This document shows, piece by piece, positions 1 to 8,379 of a DNA stretch of 64,000 nucleotides; positions within the stretch are counted from its first letter, which is position 1; each line of letters starts with the position of its first letter. The stretch lies in assembly GCF_000739085.1 (NCBI RefSeq), contig NZ_CP009110.1:930001-994000 (forward strand). Direction: 5' to 3'. Origin of the DNA: Amycolatopsis methanolica 239 (GTDB taxonomy: Bacteria > Actinomycetota > Actinomycetes > Mycobacteriales > Pseudonocardiaceae). A model generated the notes under the pieces. It saw nothing but the letters and a program-made list of their open reading frames with translations. It made no database searches and was not told where the DNA came from. The position numbers and the translations under genes are program-made.

Positions 1-408
1 GTCCTGCGGGATGTGCACGAGGATCATGGTGTCGGTCTGCTTCTCGCCGTCGGACTCGCCGGCGTGCAGCATGTCCAGCACCTCGCGCGGCAGCGGGTTG
101 CCCTGCGCGTCGGTGCGGCTGTCCATGCCGACCAGCAGGATGTCCACCGCGCCGTCGAGCGGGACGGCGTGCAGCTCCTCGTCGAAGACCTGGGTGGTGG
201 ACAGGCCCGAGTTCGGGTCGCCGATGAACTGCCAGCCGTACCAGGTCACGGTGAGCACCGCGACCGACACGAGCGCGACCACGAGTTTGCCGCCCCGGCG
301 CGCGACGATCGCGATACGGTTGCGCCGCCGTCTGGGAGACGGGATGGGCCGCGCCGGCCACGTGACCTCGTCCGCGGCGTCCAGGCGGGTGGTAAGCCCG
401 TCGGTCAC
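1..408 (-). CDS. LCP (LytR-CpsA-Psr) family cell-wall ligase, N-terminal part
   Basis: Only the first 136 codons are inside the window; the gene reads leftward and is cut at base 1. The GTG start follows a GGGAGG ribosome site. A basic cytoplasmic stretch (RRRRN, residues 26-30) precedes one membrane helix at about 42-57. The extracellular LCP fold then begins, with VDILLVGMDSR and the strand DTMILVHIP. LCP enzymes attach lipid-linked glycopolymers to peptidoglycan (arabinogalactan in mycobacteria). It diverges from rmlB, 107 bp away, and an LCP gene also neighbours rmlD-wbbL in M. tuberculosis, so cell-wall ligation is the likely role. The substrate cannot be read from the sequence. Confidence 0.85.
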   Translation of the reverse strand, partial: MTDGLTTRLDAADEVTWPARPIPSPRRRRNRIAIVARRGGKLVVALVSVAVLTVTWYGWQFIGDPNSGLSTTQVFDEELHAVPLDGAVDILLVGMDSRTDAQGNPLPREVLDMLHAGESDGEKQTDTMILVHIPQD

Positions 409-515
409 ACTCGCTCCCTCCCAGCCCCCGACCCGAGTGAATGCGTCCAGATTACTGTTCGGGTGAGTGAAGCGGTCGTGGGCTGGTCCGTGACGATCTT
501 GAGGAGGAGAAGGCG

Positions 516-1508
516 ATGCGGGTCCTGGTGACCGGGGGCGCGGGTTTCATCGGCTCGCACTACGTCCGGCAGGTGCTCTCCGGCGCGTACCCGGCGCTGG
601 CCGACGCCGAGGTGGTGGTGCTCGACAAGCTCACCTACGCGGGCAACGAAGCGAACCTCGCGCCGGTCGCGGACTCGCCGCGGCTGCGGTTCGTGCGGGG
701 CGACATCACCGATGCGCAGGTGGTCGCCGAGGTCATGAAAGGCGTCGGCCTGGTTGTCCACTTCGCAGCCGAGTCGCATGTGGACCGCTCCATCCTCGGC
801 TCCGCCGACTTCGTGCTGACCAACGTGCTGGGCACGCAGACCCTGTTGCAGGCCGCGCTGGACGCCGGGGTGGACAAGTTCGTGCACGTCTCGACGGACG
901 AGGTGTACGGCTCGATCGAAAGCGGATCATGGTCGGAAGACCACGTGCTGGAGCCGAATTCGCCGTACTCGGCGTCGAAGGCGTCCTCCGATCTGATCGC
1001 GCGGTCCTACTTCCGGACGCACGGGCTGCCCGTGTGCGTGACTCGGTGTTCGAACAACTACGGGCCGTATCAGTTCCCGGAGAAGGTCATCCCGCTTTTC
1101 GTTACCAACTTGTTGGACGGTCACACGGTCCCGCTGTACGGCGACGGGCTGAACGTCCGTGACTGGTTGCACGTGGACGATCACTGCGCGGGCATCCAGC
1201 TGGTGGCCGAGGGCGGCCGTCCTGGCGAGATCTACAACATCGGCGGGGGCACCGAGCTGACCAACCGCGAGCTGACCGAGCGGCTGCTGGCCGCGGTCGG
1301 CGTCGGCTGGGAGCGGGTCGAGCAGGTCGCCGACCGCAAGGGCCACGACCGCCGGTACTCCGTGGACATCACCAAGATCAGCACCGAGCTCGGATACGCG
1401 CCGAAGGTTTCCTTCGACGCGGGTCTGGCGGATACGGTGCGCTGGTACGCCGACAATCGGGCGTGGTGGGAGCCGTTGAAGCGGCGCGCCGCGCTGGTGG
1501 GGAAGTGA
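516..1508 (+). CDS. rmlB: dTDP-glucose 4,6-dehydratase
   Basis: The product is 330 aa, the usual length. It catalyses NAD-dependent dehydration of dTDP-glucose to the 4-keto-6-deoxy sugar, the second step of dTDP-rhamnose synthesis. The Rossmann motif GGAGFIGS lies at residues 7-14. The catalytic triplet T127-D128-E129 sits in STDEVYG, and Y151-x3-K155 is in YSASK. The ATG follows a GAGGAGAA ribosome site at good spacing. rmlD starts 2 nt after its stop (or overlaps it by using GTG 1505), so the two form an operon. dTDP-rhamnose would feed the rhamnosyltransferase WbbL encoded at about 10.9 kb. Confidence 0.96.
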   Translation: MRVLVTGGAGFIGSHYVRQVLSGAYPALADAEVVVLDKLTYAGNEANLAPVADSPRLRFVRGDITDAQVVAEVMKGVGLVVHFAAESHVDRSILGSADFVLTNVLGTQTLLQAALDAGVDKFVHVSTDEVYGSIESGSWSEDHVLEPNSPYSASKASSDLIARSYFRTHGLPVCVTRCSNNYGPYQFPEKVIPLFVTNLLDGHTVPLYGDGLNVRDWLHVDDHCAGIQLVAEGGRPGEIYNIGGGTELTNRELTERLLAAVGVGWERVEQVADRKGHDRRYSVDITKISTELGYAPKVSFDAGLADTVRWYADNRAWWEPLKRRAALVGK

Positions 1509-1510
1509 CG

Positions 1511-2395
1511 ATGCTCAGTGTGCTCGTGCCCGGCGGAACGGGGCAGCTCGGCAGCGCCCTGTCCGCGCTCGCCTCGTCCGAGGTCCGGGTGGTCGCGCCG
1601 TCTTCGGCCGAACTGGACGTCACGAGCGCGGGTTCGGTGATCGCCGCGGTGAACGCACTCGCCGCCGAGGCGGCGGAGGCCGGGCGCAGCCCGCTGGTGA
1701 TCAACGCGGCGGCCTACACGGCGGTCGACGCGGCGGAGACCGACGAGTCGCGCGCGTTCCGGGTCAACGCGGACGGCGCCCGGGTGATCGCCGCGGCCTG
1801 CTCGTCCCGGCGGGTGCCGCTGATCCACGTGTCCACGGACTACGTCTTTCCCGGCGACTCGTCCCGGCCCTACGAGCCGGAGGACCCGCTCGGCCCGCGC
1901 AGCGCGTACGGCCGGACGAAGGCGGCCGGTGAGGACGCCGTGCTGGGTTCGGGGGCGCGGGCCTGGGTGGTGCGCACGGCGTGGGTGTACGGCGCCGGCG
2001 GGGCGAACTTCGTGGAAACCATGCGACGCCTGGAAGGCGAGCGGGACACCGTGTCCGTTGTGGACGATCAGCGCGGTTCGCCCACCTGGTCCGCCGATCT
2101 GGCCGCGGGCTTGCTGGACCTCGGCCGGGCGGTGGTGAGCGGGCGCGCGCCCCAGCGGCGGGTGCTGCACTGCACGAACGCCGGGGAGACCACCTGGTAC
2201 GGCTTCGCGCGGGCGGTCTTCGAGGAGATCGGGGCCGATCCGGAGCGCGTGAAGCCCTGCACGACGGCGGAGTTCCCCCGGCCGGCGCCGCGGCCGCCGT
2301 ACTCGGTGCTGTCCAACGAGGCGTGGCAGCAGGCCGGGCTCACGCCGCTGCGCCCGTGGCGCGAGGCGCTGCACGACTACCTCGCCGGGAAGTAG
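1511..2395 (+). CDS. rmlD: dTDP-4-dehydrorhamnose reductase
   Basis: The 294-aa product performs the last, NADPH-dependent step of dTDP-L-rhamnose synthesis. The nucleotide-binding loop PGGTGQLG is at residues 7-14, STDYVFPGD begins at 108, and the catalytic Y133-x3-K137 lies in YGRTK. ATG 1511 is chosen because GGTGGGG lies about 8 nt upstream. An in-frame GTG at 1505 overlaps the rmlB stop as GTGA and is also possible. The gene is followed after 6 bp by a convergent TetR gene. In M. tuberculosis rmlD is directly followed by wbbL and the mannose-1-phosphate guanylyltransferase gene; here about 8.5 kb of other genes intervenes. Confidence 0.95.
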   Translation: MLSVLVPGGTGQLGSALSALASSEVRVVAPSSAELDVTSAGSVIAAVNALAAEAAEAGRSPLVINAAAYTAVDAAETDESRAFRVNADGARVIAAACSSRRVPLIHVSTDYVFPGDSSRPYEPEDPLGPRSAYGRTKAAGEDAVLGSGARAWVVRTAWVYGAGGANFVETMRRLEGERDTVSVVDDQRGSPTWSADLAAGLLDLGRAVVSGRAPQRRVLHCTNAGETTWYGFARAVFEEIGADPERVKPCTTAEFPRPAPRPPYSVLSNEAWQQAGLTPLRPWREALHDYLAGK

Positions 2396-2401
2396 CCGGC
2401 G

Positions 2402-2956
2402 TCAGCGCGGACGCAGACCGTCGACGATCACCGCGACGATTCTGTGCGCCCGCGCGTCCCACTCCGCCTCCGGCACCCGGGACAGGGCGCCCAGCAGGAG
2501 GATGACGTCCGCGGCGTCGACCTCCGCGCGCACCTCGCCGGCGGCCTTGCCGTGGTCGAGCACCGTGCCGAGCGCGTCGTCGAGCCGGTGGTGCTGGTCC
2601 GCGTAGAGGTCCTGCCATGCCGACGCCTCGATCGCCGCCATCACACCGCGCTTGACCCGCGCGTACTCGATCAGCCGCTGCATCCAGATCGTCAGCGCGT
2701 CGAGCGGGGCGTGCTCCGCCAGCAGGGGAGCCACGGCGTCCACGAGCTGGGTCAGCTCGTGCCGGTACACCTCGGCCAGCAGGTGCTCGCGGGTCGGGAA
2801 GTGCCGGTAGAGGGTGCCCTGGCCGACGCCGGCCGCCTTGGCGACCGCGTGCAGTTTCAGCTCGCCGCCGTCGGAACCGCTCAGTTCGGCCCGCGCCGCC
2901 TGGACGATGCGGTCGCGGTTGGCGACGGCGTCCGACCTGCGCTCACGGCTTCCCAC
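2402..2956 (-). CDS. TetR/AcrR family transcriptional repressor
   Basis: The product is 184 aa. The N-terminal helix-turn-helix includes KLHAVAKAAGVGQGTLYRHF (about residues 34-53), followed by a variable ligand-binding domain with a C-terminal helix ending DGLRPR. GTG 2956 is chosen because GAGGAGG lies 6-7 nt upstream; a TTG five codons further up is in frame but lacks a ribosome site. It diverges from an SDR oxidoreductase with only 74 bp between the starts, and that gap holds two tandem operator-like repeats. The simplest inference is a repressor of itself and of the SDR. The ligand is unknown. Confidence 0.9.
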   Translation of the reverse strand: MGSRERRSDAVANRDRIVQAARAELSGSDGGELKLHAVAKAAGVGQGTLYRHFPTREHLLAEVYRHELTQLVDAVAPLLAEHAPLDALTIWMQRLIEYARVKRGVMAAIEASAWQDLYADQHHRLDDALGTVLDHGKAAGEVRAEVDAADVILLLGALSRVPEAEWDARAHRIVAVIVDGLRPR

Positions 2957-2969
2957 GGGCCACCTCCTC

Positions 2970-3013
2970 AAGCGGACAATTGTCCGGTACCGTTAAGCGG
3001 ACAGTTGTCAGCT
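2970..3013. promoter_or_regulatory. Tandem TetR operator candidate between regulator and SDR
   Basis: A 15-nt direct repeat (AAGCGGACAATTGTC at 2970 and AAGCGGACAGTTGTC at 2995) recurs with a 25-bp period. The first copy contains the perfect 14-bp palindrome CGGACAATTGTCCG (2973-2986). The second lies in an imperfect palindrome from TAAGC to GCTTA. Two operators on the same helix face between divergent genes are typical of TetR autoregulation. Binding by the adjacent TetR is inferred. Confidence 0.7.
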
Positions 3014-3030
3014 TAGTGGGAAGTCATGCG

Positions 3031-3771
3031 ATGAGCGGAGTGGTCGGCAAGGTCGTCGCCATCACCGGCGCCAGCAGCGGTATCGGGGCGGCGACGGCGA
3101 TCGAGCTGGCGGACCGCGGGGCGGCGGTCGTGCTGGGGGCGCGGCGGGGCGACCGGCTCGCGTCGCTGGTGGACCGGATCCGGGGCGACGGCGGTCGGGC
3201 GGAGATGCTGGAGGTCGATGTCACCAGGCGGGGCGACCTGGCGGAGCTGGTGCGCCTGGTGGTGGACCGGTTCGGGCGGCTCGACGTGCTGGTGAGCAAC
3301 GCCGGGATCGCCAGCCTGGCGCCGGTGGCCGACCTGGAGGTGGACGCCTGGGACGCGATGATCGACGTCAACGTGCGGGGCGTCCTGTACGGGATCGCCG
3401 CCGCGATGCCGGTCTTCCGAAGCCAGGGGCGGGGGCACTTCGTCACCACGGTGTCGACGTCGGGGCTGAAGATCGTGCCGACGCAGGCCGTGTACGCGGG
3501 CACCAAGAACGCGGTGCGCACGGTACTGGAGGCGTTGCGGCAGGAGTCGACCGACGGCGTGGTGCGGACGACCGCGATTTCGCCGGGGTACGTGCGGACG
3601 GAGCTCGTCGACAACGTCCCCGACCCGGACCAGCGGGAGGCGGCGCGGCGGGCCATGGCCGAGATGGGGATCGCTCCGGAGGCCGTGGCGCGGGCGGTCG
3701 CGTTCGCGATCGAGCAGCCGGATGACGTGGAGATCGGGGAGCTGGTTATTCGGCCTGCGCGGCAGGGGTGA
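3031..3771 (+). CDS. Short-chain dehydrogenase/reductase (classical SDR)
   Basis: The product is 246 aa, a typical classical SDR length. The cofactor loop TGASSGIG is at residues 13-20 and NAG at about 91-93. The catalytic serine is near 143-145, with Y155-x3-K159 in YAGTK. An arginine just after the first glycine-rich strand (GARRGD) suggests NADP(H). ATG 3031 follows GGGAAG at about 7 nt; in-frame upstream starts would run into the operator repeats. It diverges from a TetR gene that probably controls it. The substrate cannot be predicted. Confidence 0.88.
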   Translation: MSGVVGKVVAITGASSGIGAATAIELADRGAAVVLGARRGDRLASLVDRIRGDGGRAEMLEVDVTRRGDLAELVRLVVDRFGRLDVLVSNAGIASLAPVADLEVDAWDAMIDVNVRGVLYGIAAAMPVFRSQGRGHFVTTVSTSGLKIVPTQAVYAGTKNAVRTVLEALRQESTDGVVRTTAISPGYVRTELVDNVPDPDQREAARRAMAEMGIAPEAVARAVAFAIEQPDDVEIGELVIRPARQG

Positions 3772-3836
3772 TGGTTGGCTGGCCGTGTTGGGTGTGGGAT
3801 GACCACCCAGCTCGGGGTGTGTTCGGGGCGCTTGCG

Positions 3837-4922
3837 CTAACGCTCGGTCGCTTGGCGGTAGGCCGCCAGTGTCGTTTCCGCTGTGCGGCGCCACGTGAAG
3901 CTCGCCGCGTGTGCGCGGCGCTCCACGGACCTCGACGCCAGCGGCGACTCCGCCACGGCCTCGCGCAGCGCGGCGATCAGCGCGTCCACCTCGCCGTACG
4001 GTGCGAGCCGTGCGAAGCCGCCCGAGATCTCCCTCAGCGCGGGGATGTCCGAGCACACCACGGGCACGTCCGAGGCCAGCGCCTCCAGCACGGGCAGACC
4101 GAAACCCTCGTCCCGGGACGGGAGCACCAGCGCGGCCGCCCCGGCCATCACGTTGTGCAGGTCTCGTTCGGACAGGTAGCCGAGACGACGGCTGCGGGGC
4201 GTGCCCGGCGCGGGGCCCGGCCCGGAAAACACCAGCGGCGGCAGGTCTTCAGCCGCGGCGTGTGCCTTCAGCAGCCAGTCCATGCCCTTGCGCGGGCCGG
4301 CCGCGCCGACGAACAACAAGTACCGCTCCGGCAACCCGAGGCGCTCGCGCATCGGCTCGTCCGGCGGGCGGCCGGTGAACCACGCCGCGTCCACGCCGAG
4401 CGGCGTCACCACCACCTTGCCTCGGTCCACGTCGAGCCGGGTCGCCACCGCGTCCGCCACCGCGGCCGTCGGCGTGCAGATCACGTCCGCACGGGCGGCG
4501 CCGCGGCGCACCAGCTCCGGCAGTTCGCGGTCGCTGGGCGGCAACTCGCCGGGCGCGTCCAGGAACGCCAGATCGTGGATCGTCAGGACACCCGCGGCCC
4601 GCACCGCGCCGGGCAGCACGAAGTTCGTCCCGTGAACCACGTCCGCGCGGCCGGCGAACAGCTCGATCGGCGGGAACGTCGACCGCAGCCACGCCTTGCG
4701 CAGCATCCGCGCGGCCACCGGCATGCCCCGCGCCCGCGCGCCGTGCGGCAGCACGTAACGCAACCGCCGCCAGCCGCGCAAGGTGAACGCCACCGCACGC
4801 ATGTCCACATCGGACATCGAGGCGAGCTCTTCGGCCAGGGACGCGGTGTAGCGCCCGATGCCGGTCCGGTCACCCAGCAACGGGGTGCCGTCCAGCAGGA
4901 CCCGGAGCGCTCGCTCAGCCAC
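3837..4922 (-). CDS. Glycosyltransferase family 4 protein
   Basis: The 361-aa protein has a GT-B fold. The N-terminal donor loop GIGRYTASLAEEL is near residue 21, and the C-terminal retaining-transferase motif EGFGLPVLEALASDVPVV carries the E-x7-E signature. It resembles cytoplasmic enzymes that add a sugar to lipid-linked glycans. GTG 4922 overlaps the stop of the upstream GT2-GT4 gene by 8 nt (GTGGCTGA), so the two are translationally coupled. The gene belongs to a group of five glycosyltransferases placed between rmlD and wbbL, pointing to a surface glycan. Donor and acceptor are unknown. Confidence 0.88.
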   Translation of the reverse strand: MAERALRVLLDGTPLLGDRTGIGRYTASLAEELASMSDVDMRAVAFTLRGWRRLRYVLPHGARARGMPVAARMLRKAWLRSTFPPIELFAGRADVVHGTNFVLPGAVRAAGVLTIHDLAFLDAPGELPPSDRELPELVRRGAARADVICTPTAAVADAVATRLDVDRGKVVVTPLGVDAAWFTGRPPDEPMRERLGLPERYLLFVGAAGPRKGMDWLLKAHAAAEDLPPLVFSGPGPAPGTPRSRRLGYLSERDLHNVMAGAAALVLPSRDEGFGLPVLEALASDVPVVCSDIPALREISGGFARLAPYGEVDALIAALREAVAESPLASRSVERRAHAASFTWRRTAETTLAAYRQATER

Positions 4923-7419
4923 GACCGCGGACTACCTTCCGCACGCGGCCCGCGACCCGCCGCGCCAGCTCCTTCGGGCCGCCGTCGGCGAGGTACTCCT
5001 TCACCAGGGCCAGATCCCGCCGCACCGCCACCGCGCCACGCGGCGGCACCTCCGCCGTCAGCGGAGCCGCGCCGATCAGCCGGTCGGCCGCCGGGCGCGG
5101 GTCGCGGCAGAACTCCACCAGCGGAGCCAGCGCCGTCGGCCACGCGAACCGCTGCGCCACGACCTCGATCCGCGCCCGGCACTCCGCGGCGAAGTCCTCG
5201 TCGTACAGCACCCGCTCCAGCGCGTCGGCCAGCGCGTCCACGTCCTCGGCGGGCACCACGACACCGAGCTTCTCCTCGCGGACCAGGTCGGCGAACGCGT
5301 CACCGTCCGTGGTCACGATCGGCAGCCCCGCCCACAGGTAGTCCAGGACCCTGGTGCGGAACGCGAACGTGGTCTCCACGTGCTCGTAGTGCGTCGTCAC
5401 GCCGCAGTTCGCGTCGAGCAGCCAGTTCTGCCGCTCACCGAAGGGCACCCACTGCTCGTTGAAGTAGACGTGCTTGTCGGTCAGCCCGAGCCGGTCGGCC
5501 AGGTGGATCGTGCGCGCTCCGATGTCCATCTCGGCGACCTCGGGGTTCGGGTGCTTCATGCCGAGGAACACCAGCTTCACGTCCGGCCGCCGCTGCCGCA
5601 GCCGGTCGATGGCGCGCACCAGCGTCAGCGGGTCGAACCAGCTGTAGACGCCACCCGCCCACAGCACGACCCGGTCGGCTCCGTCGATGTCCAGCGTCGC
5701 CCGCAGGCCGGGGCCCGTCCGCACCGGCGGCTCCGGCGACAGGCCGAACGGGACGACCGACAGCAGCGACTGCGTGGTCGGGTCCGCGTCGTACAGCCGC
5801 GGCGACAGGCGGCCCAGCGCGGCCAGGTGCCCCAGCCAGAACAGCCGCTGCCGCTCCGACGCGCACAGGAAGAAGTCACCGCGCAGCAGCTGCGCGTCGA
5901 GCACCCGTGTCACGCCGGCCAGGTCCGCCGCGCGACGGTCGTCCGGCGCGCTCTTGCCCTGCTCCAGCAGCTCCAGGTGCATCGGGTCGTACAGATCGCA
6001 GACCACGATCTTGCTGGAGTCCTGCGCCTTCAGCGCGGGCGCCATCTCCAGCACGTGGCCCTGCAGGATCACGATGTCCGCCCACTCGACCGGCTCGGTC
6101 AGATCCCGCTTCTTCGCCGCGCTCACCGGGAACGGCGCGGGCGGCGGCGCGGCCAGCGGGTTGACCGTGACCAGGCGCACGTCGTGCTCGGCGGACAGCA
6201 CGGTGGCGATGTTCCACGCGCGGATCGCGGGGCCCGCCATCCGGTCGGTGATCGCGTCGCCGGTGATCACCAGGACCTTGCGGCGCTGCCCGAACACGGC
6301 CTCGATGCCGAAGACGTCGGCCAGAATGTCGTGCGCGTCCAGGTATCGCGGCAGGGGATAAGCCGGCTCCATCGCCTTGCGCATCAACGGGATCAGGTCC
6401 GCGTCGGTGCGCACACGCGCGGCCTGCTCGGCGGCGCGCGACTCGGCCAGCGACGGCAGCAGCTCGACGAACTGGTCGATGGCCAGCACCCCGGCGAGCG
6501 TGGTGCGCGGGATCGCCACCGGCGCGGTCTCGACCGGGCCGGCCTTGGCGAGGTCCAGCCGTGTGGGGTCCAGCTCGCCGCGAGCGGTGGCGCGGCGCAC
6601 GGCCAGCGCCAGCGCGGCGGGCAGCACCTTCGCCAGCGTCTCGTCGGAGAGGTTCTTGTAGAGGGCGGCGAGAGCGTTGCGCTCCAACAGGAACGTCTCC
6701 CGGCCGGTGTCCGGCGCGTCCACTTCGGACATCGTCCCGTGGTGGCGGTGGTAGGCCACCGACTCCGGCACGTACCGCACGCGCCAGCCGCGTAGGTTCA
6801 GCCGCCAGCCCAGGTCGACGTCCTCATAGAACATGAAGAAGCGTTCGTCGAACCCGCCGAGCGCCTGGAAGACCTCGGCGCGCACGAACATCGCCGAGCC
6901 GGTGGCGAACAACACGTCCTTGGCGACGTCGTGCTCACCCGGCGCGACATCGGCCAGCGGGCCGCCCGCGTGCCGCTTGTAGCCCATGCCGAACCAGGTC
7001 AGGCCGGCGTCCACGAAGTCCACACCGGTGCCGTCCCAGTCCAGGACCTTGCTGGCCACGGCCGCGACCGTCGGCTGGGTGCGCAGCACGTCGACCGCCG
7101 CCTTCGCCCACGCGGCGTCCGGCCGGGCGTCGTTGTTCAGGAACGCGAGCACGCTCCCGCGGGCGTGCCGGGCGCCGAGGTTGCAGCCGCCCGCGAAGCC
7201 GGTGTTGGTGCCGGACTCGATCACCCGGGCGTCGCCGGCCGCCGCCTTGATGCGCGCGACGTCGTCACCGCCCGAGGCGTTGTCGACGACCAGCACCTCG
7301 AGCTCCGGGTAGTCGAGGTCCTCGCGCAGGGCGCGCAGGCAGGCGATCGTGTGCTCCGCGCCCCGGTAGTTCACCAAGATCACCGAGACCAGCGGCAGTG
7401 GTGTGTCCCCCTGGACCAA
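4915..7419 (-). CDS. Bifunctional GT2-GT4 glycosyltransferase fusion
   Basis: The 834-aa protein has two catalytic modules. An N-terminal GT2 (GT-A) domain spans roughly residues 8-290, with VILVNYRG, VVDNASGG, the metal site NNDARPD and YEDVDLGWRL, as in rhamnosyltransferase-like enzymes. A linker leads to a GT-B module from about residue 370, starting VLVITGDAITDRMAGPAIR and resembling family 4 glycosyltransferases. The start is TTG 7419 with GGAGG 7 nt upstream. Two fused transferases suggest sequential addition of two sugars to one acceptor. It is coupled to the following GT4 gene. No signal peptide or membrane helix is seen. Confidence 0.85.
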   Translation of the reverse strand: MVQGDTPLPLVSVILVNYRGAEHTIACLRALREDLDYPELEVLVVDNASGGDDVARIKAAAGDARVIESGTNTGFAGGCNLGARHARGSVLAFLNNDARPDAAWAKAAVDVLRTQPTVAAVASKVLDWDGTGVDFVDAGLTWFGMGYKRHAGGPLADVAPGEHDVAKDVLFATGSAMFVRAEVFQALGGFDERFFMFYEDVDLGWRLNLRGWRVRYVPESVAYHRHHGTMSEVDAPDTGRETFLLERNALAALYKNLSDETLAKVLPAALALAVRRATARGELDPTRLDLAKAGPVETAPVAIPRTTLAGVLAIDQFVELLPSLAESRAAEQAARVRTDADLIPLMRKAMEPAYPLPRYLDAHDILADVFGIEAVFGQRRKVLVITGDAITDRMAGPAIRAWNIATVLSAEHDVRLVTVNPLAAPPPAPFPVSAAKKRDLTEPVEWADIVILQGHVLEMAPALKAQDSSKIVVCDLYDPMHLELLEQGKSAPDDRRAADLAGVTRVLDAQLLRGDFFLCASERQRLFWLGHLAALGRLSPRLYDADPTTQSLLSVVPFGLSPEPPVRTGPGLRATLDIDGADRVVLWAGGVYSWFDPLTLVRAIDRLRQRRPDVKLVFLGMKHPNPEVAEMDIGARTIHLADRLGLTDKHVYFNEQWVPFGERQNWLLDANCGVTTHYEHVETTFAFRTRVLDYLWAGLPIVTTDGDAFADLVREEKLGVVVPAEDVDALADALERVLYDEDFAAECRARIEVVAQRFAWPTALAPLVEFCRDPRPAADRLIGAAPLTAEVPPRGAVAVRRDLALVKEYLADGGPKELARRVAGRVRKVVRGRG

Positions 7420-7455
7420 CGCCCGACCTCCGTACTCGCCGTATGTCCGCAGAGA

Positions 7456-8361
7456 CTATCGGGAGGTCCAGGCCGCCCAGACCGCGCCTCGGCCGACCGT
7501 CGAGCGGCGCGTGATCGACTTCCGCGCGGCCAGCGTGCCGGGCAGCCGTAGGGCCACTTCGCCGAGCACGCGGCACCGCAGGCCCAGGCGGAAATTGGGC
7601 GCTTCCGGCACGTCGCGCTTCAGCGGCAGCAGGGCGGTGATCGCGGCGAACCGGGCGAGCTCCCGCGCGGCGATCGCGGCCGGGGCGCAGCGCAGGAGGG
7701 TGAGCAGGCGGTTGCGTTCGTTCCACCGGTGGAAGGCGTCGGATCCCGGGTTCGTGCTGGCGCCGTGCCGGTGTGTGACACGGGCCGTGGGGACCGTCAC
7801 GATGTCGTGCCCGGCCAGCCGCAGCCGCCACGCGGTGTCGGTGTCTTCGTAGTAGCAGAAGAAGCTCGCCGGCACCCCGCCCACTTCGCGAAGCGTGCGG
7901 GTGCGGATCAGCGCGGCGCCTCCGCAGAAGCCGAAGGCCGGGGTCTCCGGGGTGTCGTAGCCGTGGCCGTCCGGGGTGAGGTTCACGCCGAGGGACTGGA
8001 CCTGGCCGTCGGCGTATTCCAGGCGCGACCCGGCGGCCGCGGCGTCGCCGACGTGGTCCTCCAGCTCGGCGAGCCAGTCGGGGGCAGGGGCGGCGTCGTC
8101 GTTGAGCCACACCGTGAACTCGGTGTCCACTTCGGACACGGCGTGCGCCGTCGCGCCCGCGTAGCCGGCGTTGCGCGGCAGCCGGACGACCTCCGGCGCG
8201 GACGGGTGCGTGGCCAGCAGGCGGGCGGTGCCGTCGTCGGAGGCGTTGTCGATCACCAGCAGCCGGTGCGGGCGCGTCTGGGCGGCGAGGGCGTCCAGGC
8301 AGGCGGTGATGTGCGCGGCGCCGCGCCAGGTGACCACCACGACGGTGCTGCGGATCGGCAC
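7456..8361 (-). CDS. Glycosyltransferase family 2 protein (rhamnosyltransferase-like)
   Basis: The product is 301 aa. GT2 signatures in order are TVVVVTWRG at the N-terminus, VIDNASDD, the metal-binding WLNDDAAP and CYYEDTDTAWRL, followed by a basic C-terminal region. The family transfers an activated sugar, often rhamnose or galactofuranose, to a lipid-linked acceptor at the inner membrane face. The start is taken as GTG 8361. No ribosome site is visible, but TATTCT lies 6 nt upstream, so the transcript may be leaderless. The divergent GT4 gene starts only 18 bp away, and the fusion gene follows 36 bp downstream on the same strand. Confidence 0.85.
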   Translation of the reverse strand: MPIRSTVVVVTWRGAAHITACLDALAAQTRPHRLLVIDNASDDGTARLLATHPSAPEVVRLPRNAGYAGATAHAVSEVDTEFTVWLNDDAAPAPDWLAELEDHVGDAAAAGSRLEYADGQVQSLGVNLTPDGHGYDTPETPAFGFCGGAALIRTRTLREVGGVPASFFCYYEDTDTAWRLRLAGHDIVTVPTARVTHRHGASTNPGSDAFHRWNERNRLLTLLRCAPAAIAARELARFAAITALLPLKRDVPEAPNFRLGLRCRVLGEVALRLPGTLAARKSITRRSTVGRGAVWAAWTSR

Positions 8362-8379
8362 ACCGGGAGAATACGGGCC

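Noticed and set aside
13-531. Long plus-strand open frames over the LCP gene
   Set aside because: Antisense shadows; the minus strand carries the recognisable LCP protein.
3799-3813. 15-mer ATGACCACCCAGCTC also found at 40841-40855, both in convergent gaps
   Set aside because: A couple of exact 15-mer matches are expected by chance in 64 kb of GC-rich sequence, and the flanks do not align.
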